Below, in pieces: positions 57,231 to 64,000 of a stretch of 64,000 bases of DNA. Within the stretch, counting starts at the first letter, position 1; each line of letters starts with the position of its first letter. This DNA is from Agathobacter rectalis ATCC 33656 (lineage in GTDB: Bacteria; Bacillota; Clostridia; Lachnospirales; Lachnospiraceae). The position numbers were made by a program, and so were the translations under genes. The notes under the pieces are model-generated. The model did not search any database. It was not told the DNA's origin and saw nothing but the letters and a program-made list of their open reading frames with translations. The DNA lies in contig NC_012781.1 of NCBI RefSeq assembly GCF_000020605.1, forward strand, positions 1,302,001-1,366,000, written 5' to 3'.

Positions 57231-58703
57231 ATGAAGCTTGAAAAATTACTTGAAAGAATGGATTATAAAGTATTAGCAGGAAGCACGGATATAGAGATTT
57301 CCACACTCGTGTATGACTCGCGCAAGGTGGAGAAGGCATCGGTATTTGTGTGCATATCGGGAGCTGTGTCAGATGCACATGATTTCATCCCTGATGTGGT
57401 AAAGAAAGGTGCAGCGGCAGTGGTTGTCGAAAAAGATGTGACTCCTATCGAAGGGGTGACATATATTAAGGTAGATAATACAAGGCTTGCACTTGCGTGT
57501 ATGTCAGCAGCTTATTTTGATTATCCGGCCGAGAAGATAAAGACTATCGGTATTACAGGTACAAAGGGTAAGACCACTACCACATATATGGTAAAGTCAA
57601 TTCTTGAGTCAGCCGGCATAAAGACAGGACTTATCGGTACAATAGAGTCTATATGTGGTGACAAGAGAATTCCGTCAGCAAATACCACACCTGAGTCATA
57701 CAGAGTTCAGGAGCTGTTTAAGGAGATGGTGGATGAAGGCCTTGATGCAGTTGTTATGGAAGTGTCATCACAGGCTCTAATGCTTCACAGAGTATCGGGC
57801 TTTACCTTTGATATCGGTGTATTTACAAATCTTGAGCCTGACCACATCGGAGAGCATGAGCACAAGGATTTTGCAGACTACATGCATTGCAAGAGTCTTT
57901 TATTCAGACAGTGCAGGCTTGGTATCTTTAACGGAGATGATGAGCACTTAGAGGGTGTTATGAAGGGACACACATGCCAGGTGGAGACTTACGGCTACAA
58001 GTCCACAAACAACCTGATAGCAGAAAATGTTGAGCTTAAAAAGGAGCATGGAGCACTCGGCGTTAAATATCATGTATCAGGGCTTCTGGATTTTGATGTG
58101 GAGGTCAATGTGCCGGGCAAATTCTCAGTATACAATTCACTAACAGCCATTGCTATCTGCCATCATTTCAATGTGGATAAAAAGGCAATCGGGGAGGCTC
58201 TTCATCATGTGAGTGTAAAGGGCAGAATAGAGATTGTTCCTGTTACAAAGAGATATACCCTTATGATTGATTATGCACACAATGCGATGGCACTTGAAAG
58301 CCTTCTCACCACTCTTAAGGAGTATGAGCCGGGAAGACTTGTATGCCTGTTTGGCTGTGGCGGAAACAGGGCAAAGTCACGCCGTTATGAGATGGGAGAG
58401 GTGTCATCGAGACTTGCAGACCTTACTGTTGTCACATCCGATAATCCAAGAGATGAGGAGCCTATGGACATAATCAATGATATTTTACAGGGTGTACACA
58501 AGGCAGATGGAGAGTATGTGACAATTCCTGACCGTAAGGAGGCTATCAGATACTGCATGGAGAATGCCAAGGATGGTGATATCATAGTACTTGCAGGAAA
58601 GGGCCATGAGGATTATCAGGAGATAAAGGGTGTGAAGCATCACATGGATGAGAGAGAATTAATTGCTGATATAATAAAAGAAAATCCTGACATCAGACTT
58701 TAA
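57231..58703 (+). CDS. murE: UDP-MurNAc-tripeptide synthetase (MurE)
   Basis: A 490-residue cytoplasmic Mur ligase that adds the third amino acid to the peptidoglycan stem. The P-loop is GITGTKGKTTTTYMVKS (~105-121). Residues following include ANTTPES, VFTNLEPDHIGEHEHKDFADY (~200-220) and, near residue 405, DNPRDEEP, the motif (DNPR) that marks the meso-diaminopimelate-adding form. The GGGAG site lies 8 bp before the ATG at 57231; an ATG at 57216 has no Shine-Dalgarno. Neighbouring dapF and dapA supply its substrate. UDP-MurNAc-tripeptide ligases that add lysine lack DNPR, so this organism probably has DAP-type peptidoglycan. Confidence 0.93.
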   Translation: MKLEKLLERMDYKVLAGSTDIEISTLVYDSRKVEKASVFVCISGAVSDAHDFIPDVVKKGAAAVVVEKDVTPIEGVTYIKVDNTRLALACMSAAYFDYPAEKIKTIGITGTKGKTTTTYMVKSILESAGIKTGLIGTIESICGDKRIPSANTTPESYRVQELFKEMVDEGLDAVVMEVSSQALMLHRVSGFTFDIGVFTNLEPDHIGEHEHKDFADYMHCKSLLFRQCRLGIFNGDDEHLEGVMKGHTCQVETYGYKSTNNLIAENVELKKEHGALGVKYHVSGLLDFDVEVNVPGKFSVYNSLTAIAICHHFNVDKKAIGEALHHVSVKGRIEIVPVTKRYTLMIDYAHNAMALESLLTTLKEYEPGRLVCLFGCGGNRAKSRRYEMGEVSSRLADLTVVTSDNPRDEEPMDIINDILQGVHKADGEYVTIPDRKEAIRYCMENAKDGDIIVLAGKGHEDYQEIKGVKHHMDERELIADIIKENPDIRL

Positions 58704-58771
58704 TATTTTAGTATAGGTTAAATAGTTTAGTATAAACTAGTTCAGTAAAATAGTGTATTTGGGAGGTATAT

Positions 58772-59656
58772 ATGTCTCTGTTTAAGGGCGCCGGAGTAGC
58801 GCTAATTACTCCTTTCAATGAGGATAACAGTGTAAACTATGAAATGCTTAGGACGCTGGTGAGAAGGCAGATAGACGGTGGCACTGATGCAATTATCGTG
58901 TGTGGCACGACAGGTGAGCCTGCCACAATGACAGAGGAAGAAAAGCTTTCGGTAATAAAATGTGTGGTAGACGAGACAGCCGGGCAGATTCCTATAATAG
59001 CGGGAACCGGTGCCAACTGCACACAAAATGTGATAGATTTCTCACAGAAGGCTGAAAAGCTTGGTGTAGACGGTCTGCTTGTTGTCACACCTTACTACAA
59101 TAAAGCCACACAGAATGGTCTTTATGCGCACTATGCAGCGATAGCAGGGGCGGTTAGGCTTCCAATCATTATGTACAACGTACCGTCGCGCACAGGCTGC
59201 AATATACTTCCACAGACTGCGGCAAGGCTTGGCAGGAATTTTGAAAATATAGTAGGAATCAAGGAAGCGAGTGGCAATATATCGCAGGTTGCAAAGCTAA
59301 AGAAGCTGGCAGGAAATGACCTCGATATTTATTCGGGAAACGATGACCAGGTCATCCCAATACTCTCACTCGGTGGAATCGGTGTGATATCAGTGCTGTC
59401 TAATGTAATGCCCGCTGCAGTGCACGATATGGTAATGGAATACCTGAATGGAAATATTAAATCAGCACTTGATATCCAGCTTAAATACCTGGATTTAATA
59501 GAGGCACTGTTTTGTGAGGTGAATCCGATTCCTGTAAAGGCAGCTATGAAGCTTTTGGGATATAATGTGGGAGGACTTCGTCTGCCACTCACGGAGCTTG
59601 AGGATGCAAACCGGGCAAGGCTTAAAGAAAGCATGGAAAAACTAAAGGAAAATTAG
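58772..59656 (+). CDS. dapA: 4-Hydroxy-tetrahydrodipicolinate synthase
   Basis: A 294-residue TIM-barrel enzyme condensing pyruvate with aspartate semialdehyde, first step of the DAP/lysine branch. The Schiff-base Lys is in GIKEASGNISQ (~residue 163), the catalytic Tyr in MYNVPSRTGCN (~134), and the Thr pair in CGTTGEPATM (~44-53). These residues mark true DapA rather than sialate lyase. GGGAGG lies 6 bp before the ATG. It is 68 bp after murE. dapB and the other steps are not in this window. Feedback inhibition by lysine is usual in the family but cannot be seen here. Confidence 0.96.
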   Translation: MSLFKGAGVALITPFNEDNSVNYEMLRTLVRRQIDGGTDAIIVCGTTGEPATMTEEEKLSVIKCVVDETAGQIPIIAGTGANCTQNVIDFSQKAEKLGVDGLLVVTPYYNKATQNGLYAHYAAIAGAVRLPIIMYNVPSRTGCNILPQTAARLGRNFENIVGIKEASGNISQVAKLKKLAGNDLDIYSGNDDQVIPILSLGGIGVISVLSNVMPAAVHDMVMEYLNGNIKSALDIQLKYLDLIEALFCEVNPIPVKAAMKLLGYNVGGLRLPLTELEDANRARLKESMEKLKEN

Positions 59657-59702
59657 TGGATATAAAAGGATATTAAAGAAAAATTAAAGGATAAATTAAC
59701 AT

Positions 59703-60272
59703 ATGGGAAAACAAAACTGGAAGCCGGGCAATATGCTAAACCCGGTGCCGGCTGTGATGGTGAGTGTCACTGACAAGGCCGGAAATAACAATATAATAAC
59801 AGTGGCATGGGCGGGGACGGTGTGCACCAATCCGCCTATGCTTTCAATATCTGTAAGGCCGGAGCGCTTTTCTTATAACATGATTAAAGAAACGGGAGAG
59901 TTTGTGGTTAATCTGACCACCGAGGAGCTGCTTAGAGCCTGCGACTACTGCGGAGTGAAAAGCGGCAGGGATGTGGATAAATTTAAAGAACTGCATCTGA
60001 CACCGCTTGCGATGCAGCATGTGTCAGCAGTGGGAATATCACAAAGCCCGGTAAATATTGAGTGCAGGGTAAGAAAAATCGAGGAGCTCGGCAGCCATAC
60101 AATGTTTATAGCAGACGTCGTCGGCGTGACAGTGGATGATAAATACATGGACGGGACCGGGAAATTTCATATCAATGATACCGGCCTCGTGATGTACTCG
60201 CACGGAGAGTATTTTGGTTTTGGAGATAAGCTCGGAAGCTTCGGCTACTCTGTAAGAAAAACTAAAAAATAA
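59703..60272 (+). CDS. Flavin reductase-like FMN-binding protein
   Basis: A 189-residue protein of the flavin reductase-like family, which bind FMN and act as NAD(P)H-flavin reductases or electron carriers. Signatures are NPVPAVMVSVTDKAGNNNIITVAWAG near the N-terminus (a run of small residues with T-V-A-W), the loop NPPMLSISVRPERFSY and ETGEFVVNLTTEEL. The histidine/tyrosine cluster HGEYFGFGDKLGSFGY closes it. The Shine-Dalgarno AAAGGA is 12 bp upstream, rather far. It follows dapA by 46 bp but has no known part in the DAP pathway. Whether it reduces flavin or a specific partner is not known. Confidence 0.87.
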   Translation: MGKQNWKPGNMLNPVPAVMVSVTDKAGNNNIITVAWAGTVCTNPPMLSISVRPERFSYNMIKETGEFVVNLTTEELLRACDYCGVKSGRDVDKFKELHLTPLAMQHVSAVGISQSPVNIECRVRKIEELGSHTMFIADVVGVTVDDKYMDGTGKFHINDTGLVMYSHGEYFGFGDKLGSFGYSVRKTKK

Positions 60273-60273
60273 T

Positions 60274-60789
60274 CTATCGAAGCAGCATATCCATGAGGTA
60301 TGCGTACACATCCTCGTTCTGATTCTTCCAGTTGCTGCAGATGGCCTCGGCCTGCTCCTTTGTGCCGACTGAGAGAGTCAGGTCGATGATGGTGGTGCTC
60401 TCTGAGCGTACCTGACAACGTACTGCATATTTGCGGTCAGTTGTCCTGTAATAGTCGGCAAGAATGGAGTTTTCCTGTCTGAACTCGAGCTTGTTGTCCG
60501 TAAAGAAGCTCTTTACATCGGACTCAATACCGTCGGTAATCTTGTCTTTGAAGAAACCGAGAGTCTCTTTTCCGGCAGCAGTCAGAGTGTACTGTGTATT
60601 GGAATGAGTAGACTCGAAATTAATTAAATCAGCATTTACTAAATCACCGATGACCTCCTGTACACGGAAGTAGTCGGTGTATTCTTTTTCCAAAAAGAAA
60701 TTGGAAATCTGTGTGTTTGACAGCGGAAAGCCCGCTTTGTCGAGCATGTATAAAATTGTCAGCTTATATATGGTAAATGGCTCAGCCAT
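60274..60789 (-). CDS. DUF4364 family protein
   Basis: A 171-residue Clostridia-specific protein of the DUF4364 family, probably a winged-helix DNA-binding regulator. The N-terminal part has the pattern of a wHTH: LTILYMLDKAGFPLSNTQIS (~9-28), DYFRVQEVIGDLVNADLI (~38-55), and YTLTAAGKETLGFF (~66-79). The C-terminal half (~90-171) is unassigned. AAAGGAG precedes the ATG. It is the last gene of the operon malic enzyme, radical SAM protein, DUF4364, starting 11 bp after the radical SAM gene. Its target is unknown. Confidence 0.82.
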   Translation of the reverse strand: MAEPFTIYKLTILYMLDKAGFPLSNTQISNFFLEKEYTDYFRVQEVIGDLVNADLINFESTHSNTQYTLTAAGKETLGFFKDKITDGIESDVKSFFTDNKLEFRQENSILADYYRTTDRKYAVRCQVRSESTTIIDLTLSVGTKEQAEAICSNWKNQNEDVYAYLMDMLLR

Positions 60790-60800
60790 GATTTTCTCCT

Positions 60801-61709
60801 TTAAAACAAGTTTAATCGTCCCTGATATGTGTCTCGCACTTTAAATCTTTTATTGATTGTGTTCAGAACCCGTTTTTTATCTGTGCTCCAAAGAGGTGCA
60901 ACAAGTAAAGAACGTGGTCCGTCACCGGTCATGCGGTGGATAACCATATCCTTTGGAAGTCTTTCTATACAGTCTACCACAAAATCGCAGTAATCATCCA
61001 GCGTAAAAAGCTCAAATGGCTGTTTAATATACATATCAGCCAGTGGTGTGCCCTTTAGCACATGCAGCAGCTGAAGCTTAACTCCGAAAATACCGCTTTT
61101 AGCAACAAAATCAACTGATTCAAGCATCATGCCGCGTGTTTCATGAGGAAGCCCGAGTATGAGATGTGCAATAACCTTTATGCCACGGCGTCTAAGCTCA
61201 TCTGTTACAATGATGAAATCATCAACACATGTATGTGTATTCATGGCATCAAGAGTAGACCGGTGAATGGTCTGAAGGCCCAACTCAACCCAAACGGGCT
61301 TTATTTCGTTTAATTCTGAGAGCAGATCATAAATTTCAGCAGAAAAACAATCTGTTCTTGTGCCGATGGAGAGCACAGCGACAGATGGATCTTCTATAGC
61401 CTCATAAAATATGCGCCGCAGATAATCTACCGGCGCATATGTGTTGGTAAAAGCCTGAAAATATGCGATAAAGTGCTCACAGCTGCTCTTTGAAGCAACC
61501 TTTTCCTTAGCGGCAGACAGCTGCTCCTTTATGGAAAGGCTGCGGTCCGCCGCAAAATCACCGGAGCCACCGGCGCTGCAGTACAGGCATCCAAGCGATG
61601 AGAGTGTGCCATCACGGTTTGGACAGGTCATGCCTCCATCTAGAGAGAGCTTGTAAAGCTTTTCACCGAATGTATCGCGGCAGTATCTGTTGAGGGAATA
61701 GTATCTCAT
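60801..61709 (-). CDS. Radical SAM protein, TIGR01212/YhcC family
   Basis: A 302-residue radical SAM enzyme. The iron-sulfur cluster motif has the YhcC-type spacing: CPNRDG (Cys29 of the segment GGMTCPNRDGTL) followed 11 residues later by CLYC. The C-terminal part has HRMTGDGPRSLLVAPLW, typical of TIGR01212. The barrel contains VAVLSIGTRTDCF and VWVELGLQTIHRSTLDAMN. The substrate of this family is not established; suggested roles are tRNA or cofactor modification. It starts 1 bp after the malic enzyme stop codon and is in the same operon. Confidence 0.88.
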   Translation of the reverse strand: MRYYSLNRYCRDTFGEKLYKLSLDGGMTCPNRDGTLSSLGCLYCSAGGSGDFAADRSLSIKEQLSAAKEKVASKSSCEHFIAYFQAFTNTYAPVDYLRRIFYEAIEDPSVAVLSIGTRTDCFSAEIYDLLSELNEIKPVWVELGLQTIHRSTLDAMNTHTCVDDFIIVTDELRRRGIKVIAHLILGLPHETRGMMLESVDFVAKSGIFGVKLQLLHVLKGTPLADMYIKQPFELFTLDDYCDFVVDCIERLPKDMVIHRMTGDGPRSLLVAPLWSTDKKRVLNTINKRFKVRDTYQGRLNLF

Positions 61710-61710
61710 A

Positions 61711-62859
61711 TTAAATATGTGACTTTACAGCTTCGCTGACAACAGCGGCAACACGCGGGTCAAATGCCTCAGGCATAATAAAATCATCATTTAATTCTTC
61801 GTCTGAAACAAGACCGGCCAGTGCCTCTGCGGCAGCAAGCTTCATTTCCTCAGTGATCTGCGTGGCGCGTCCCTCTAAGGCACCCTTGAAGATTCCGGGG
61901 AATGCAACCACGTTGTTTATCTGGTTAGGAAAATCACTTCTTCCGGTACCGACCACTCTGGCACCTGCAGCCTTTGCCACATCAGGCATAATCTCAGGAA
62001 CAGGATTTGCCATGGCAAAAAGGATAGAGTCCTTGTTCATAGAAGAAACCATCTCGGCTGTGACGATATTTGGAGCGGAAACACCTACGAATATGTCAGC
62101 ACCCTTTAAAGCATCTGCGAGAGTACCCTTTGCATTTTCAAGGTTTGTAACCTCTGTCATTTTCTGCTGCATCCAGTTGAGGTTTGGATAGTCCTTTCCT
62201 ATGATGCCTAGACGGTCACACATGGTCACATGTGTAAAGCCGTATGTCAGAAGAAGTTTAGTGATGGCAACACCTGCTGAGCCTGCACCGTTTACAACAA
62301 CCTTGCAGTCCTCTTTCTTTTTGCCGGTCAGGCGCAGAGAGTTGATGATACCGGCGAGTACGACGATTGCAGTTCCGTGCTGGTCATCGTGGAATACAGG
62401 AATATCGAGCATCTCTTTAAGTCTTTCCTCAATCTCAAAGCAGCGCGGAGCAGAAATATCCTCTAAGTTTATTCCGCCAAAGCCCGGTGCGATATTTTTG
62501 ACTGCAGCAATAATCTCCTCAGTGTCCTGAGTGTCGAGACAGATAGGAACAGCGTTTACGTTTCCAAACTCCTTGAAAAGTACGCATTTACCCTCCATGA
62601 CAGGCATGGCAGCGTAAGGACCGATGTTTCCAAGACCAAGCACAGCACTTCCGTCTGACACTACGGCAACGGTATTTGCCTTCCAGGTGTATTTGTATGC
62701 AGCCTCCTTATCCTCGGCTATGACCTTACATGGCTCAGCAACACCTGGGGTGTATGCAATTGCAAGGTCCTCTCTCGAATTAACCTTTGATTTGGCGATG
62801 GTTTCGAGTTTTCCGTTCCACTCTTCGTGGCATTTCAGTGCTTTTTCTTTATTATCCAT
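61711..62859 (-). CDS. NAD(P)-dependent malic enzyme
   Basis: A 382-residue short-form malic enzyme that oxidatively decarboxylates malate to pyruvate, linking dicarboxylates to the pyruvate pool. Motifs are the malate-binding Tyr in AIAYTPGVAEP (~30-40) and TWKANTVAVVSDGSAVLGLGNIGP, the Lys/Asp pair in VFHDDQHGTAIV (~155-166), and the dinucleotide-binding fold VVVNGAGSAGVAITKLL (~187-203). FANANPVPEI is FAMANPVPEI here. It is the short bacterial form, lacking the C-terminal phosphotransacetylase-like domain of MaeB. GAGGGAG precedes the ATG. Cofactor choice (NAD or NADP) is not decidable by eye. Confidence 0.93.
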   Translation of the reverse strand: MDNKEKALKCHEEWNGKLETIAKSKVNSREDLAIAYTPGVAEPCKVIAEDKEAAYKYTWKANTVAVVSDGSAVLGLGNIGPYAAMPVMEGKCVLFKEFGNVNAVPICLDTQDTEEIIAAVKNIAPGFGGINLEDISAPRCFEIEERLKEMLDIPVFHDDQHGTAIVVLAGIINSLRLTGKKKEDCKVVVNGAGSAGVAITKLLLTYGFTHVTMCDRLGIIGKDYPNLNWMQQKMTEVTNLENAKGTLADALKGADIFVGVSAPNIVTAEMVSSMNKDSILFAMANPVPEIMPDVAKAAGARVVGTGRSDFPNQINNVVAFPGIFKGALEGRATQITEEMKLAAAEALAGLVSDEELNDDFIMPEAFDPRVAAVVSEAVKSHI

Positions 62860-62974
62860 GGTAATTCTCCCTCTAAAAATTCTTTTGAATAATCATAACA
62901 TTGCAGGTGATTTAAATCAAGTAACTATGCAGATAACCGATTATATAAAAATATGATAAAAAATAAGAAATCGC

Positions 62975-63003
62975 TTTATATTTTTAAAGAAATGATGTAT
63001 AAT
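62975..63003 (+). promoter_or_regulatory. Putative promoter of rho
   Basis: TTTATA (62975-62980), a 17-bp spacer and TATAAT (62998-63003), leaving a leader of ~120 nt before the start codon. rho genes are often autoregulated through long leaders; no hairpin is obvious here. Confidence 0.4.
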
Positions 63004-63129
63004 CAATAATTAATAATTCAAAAGTCAATTCAGGCGTTATTTCCCAATAGCTACACAGATATATTTGTTAAATAATATTGTTTAGACGAATTGAATAAAT
63101 ACTGTTATCAAATTTAAGGAGAAGACGAA

Positions 63130-64000
63130 ATGGAACAGATGAGAGAAAAATATGAAAGTTTGTCGGCATTTGTGCTTAAGGATCTGGCGAAGGCAAGAGG
63201 AATTAAGGGCGTTTCATCACTGAAAAAGGGACAGATTATTGAAAGAATGCTCGAGGAGGATGCAAAAGAGGCTGAGGAGGCTGAGAAAAACGGTACAGCC
63301 GAGGAGCGCGCCAACTCTTTTAAAGATGATTATGCAGCACTCGACAGTGGAGAAGAGGCAGAAGGCATACTTGAGGTAATGCCGGAGGGCTTTGGATTTA
63401 TCCGCTGTGATAATTATATGCCGGGAGATCATGATATCTATGTGGCACCTGCGCAGATACGCCGCTTCAATTTAAAGACAGGTGATATCGTAAAGGGTAA
63501 TATGAAGGTGAAGTCTGAGCGTGAGAAATTCCAGGCTCTTTTATACCTGACAACTGTCAACGGATATACACCGGATGTAGCACAGAAGCGTACAAGCTTT
63601 GAGGATCTTGTGCCTATATTCCCGAATGAGAGACTGCGTCTCGAGAGACCTGGAGCAAGTGTTGCGATGAGGGTTGTAGATCTCATCTCTCCAATAGGAA
63701 AGGGACAGCGAGGCATGATCGTTTCACAGCCTAAGGCCGGAAAGACCACATTACTTAAAGAGGTTGCAAAGTCTGTCACTGTAAACAATCCTGAGATGCA
63801 TCTTATTATTCTCCTTATTGATGAGAGACCGGAGGAGGTTACAGATATCAAGGAGGCTATAGAGGGGAACAATGTCGAGGTAATCTACTCTACATTTGAT
63901 GAACTTCCTGAGCATCACAAGAGAGTGTCAGAGATGGTAATAGAGAGAGCAAAGCGCCTTGTAGAGCATGGTAATGATGTCATGATACTCCTTGACAGCA
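63130..64000 (+). CDS. rho: Transcription termination factor Rho (5' part, runs off window)
   Basis: The frame is open to the right edge; 290 residues are visible. Rho is a hexameric RNA helicase that ends transcription. Seen are the Rho N-domain (LKDLAKARGIKGVSSLKKGQIIE, ~18-40, split here by the charged VSSL), the RNA-binding CSD with GFGFIR and PGDHDIYV, the ATPase Walker A GQRGMIVSQPKAGKTTLLKE (~192-211), and the start of the Walker B region VMILLDS at the edge. A short acidic insert (EEAEKNGTAEE) lies between the N-terminus and the CSD. AAGGAG lies 7 bp before the ATG at 63130. Identity is unambiguous, but the C-terminus is not in the window. Confidence 0.95.
   Translation, partial: MEQMREKYESLSAFVLKDLAKARGIKGVSSLKKGQIIERMLEEDAKEAEEAEKNGTAEERANSFKDDYAALDSGEEAEGILEVMPEGFGFIRCDNYMPGDHDIYVAPAQIRRFNLKTGDIVKGNMKVKSEREKFQALLYLTTVNGYTPDVAQKRTSFEDLVPIFPNERLRLERPGASVAMRVVDLISPIGKGQRGMIVSQPKAGKTTLLKEVAKSVTVNNPEMHLIILLIDERPEEVTDIKEAIEGNNVEVIYSTFDELPEHHKRVSEMVIERAKRLVEHGNDVMILLDS

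Noticed and set aside
1-64000. CRISPR arrays, insertion sequences or prophage.
   Set aside because: I saw no regularly spaced repeats, transposase, integrase or phage structural genes on either strand. The XRE-S24 gene alone is not evidence of a prophage.

Overview
The window looks like chromosomal core DNA of a motile, anaerobic, sporulation-lineage Clostridia bacterium, most likely a Lachnospiraceae member of the Roseburia / Agathobacter (Eubacterium) rectale type. The reasons are moderate GC, strong AGGAGG-type ribosome binding sites, a Clostridia-type pyruvate:ferredoxin oxidoreductase (nifJ), a Firmicutes class III fructose-bisphosphatase, sigH/spoVB/ymxH sporulation-lineage genes, the cysS-mrnC-rlmB-sigH block, DUF4364, and CheV plus CheC/FliY-like chemotaxis proteins. 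The genus is an inference. I see no prophage, insertion sequence, CRISPR array or obvious transferred island.

Layout. 1-6.9 kb: tail of a sodium-coupled (NSS) transporter, a sigma-like protein without a promoter-recognition C-terminus, a DUF11 repeat protein, then a moxR-DUF58-transglutaminase operon. 6.9-9.7 kb: a glucose-type PTS gene behind a GlcT-like antiterminator/terminator leader, followed by a lone PRD-domain protein. 9.8-14 kb: ychF, ymxH-like, nrdR, a small unknown, a YqeG phosphatase, rpiB and efp. 14-16.4 kb (minus): a SpoVB-like flippase and a Cof-type phosphatase. 16.5-23.3 kb: metH, a duplicated tRNA-Val/tRNA-Met pair, a nucleotidase/guanylate-kinase-like fusion, O-acetylhomoserine sulfhydrylase and pta. 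23.4-28 kb: ispF, cysS, mrnC, rlmB, sigH and mecA. 28-35 kb: cheY with a CheC/FliY-like protein (minus), a ParB-like/BMP fusion overlapping a metallophosphoesterase, a possible small RNA, tRNA-Thr, a transglycosylase, lysA and an XRE-S24 regulator. 35.4-46.8 kb: fbp, a two-component system with an unknown membrane protein, a lipoprotein, cheV, a large unknown membrane protein, hisH-hisF-ung and a FliD-like protein. 46.8-56 kb: an ABC-F ATPase, nifJ, a repeat-built coiled-coil membrane protein, a CBS-type pyrophosphatase and an AraC regulator. 56-64 kb: dapF, murE, dapA, a flavin reductase, a minus-strand malic enzyme/radical SAM/DUF4364 operon, and the start of rho.

Themes. Several loci work together. 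lysA, dapA, dapF and murE form the diaminopimelate/lysine/peptidoglycan branch. metH and the O-acetylhomoserine sulfhydrylase make methionine. nifJ, pta, malic enzyme, fbp and the PTS gene belong to fermentative central carbon flow. cheY, the CheC-like protein, cheV and the FliD-like protein are motility functions. The least-explained items are the cytoplasmic ParB-like/BMP protein coupled to a phosphoesterase, the sigma-like protein lacking region 4, the nucleotidase-kinase fusion, the PRD-only protein, the tandem-repeat coiled-coil protein, and inverted repeats that bury the translation starts of two sporulation-linked genes. Gene starts were moved from the longest reading frame where a Shine-Dalgarno sequence, promoter position or family N-terminus favoured it.
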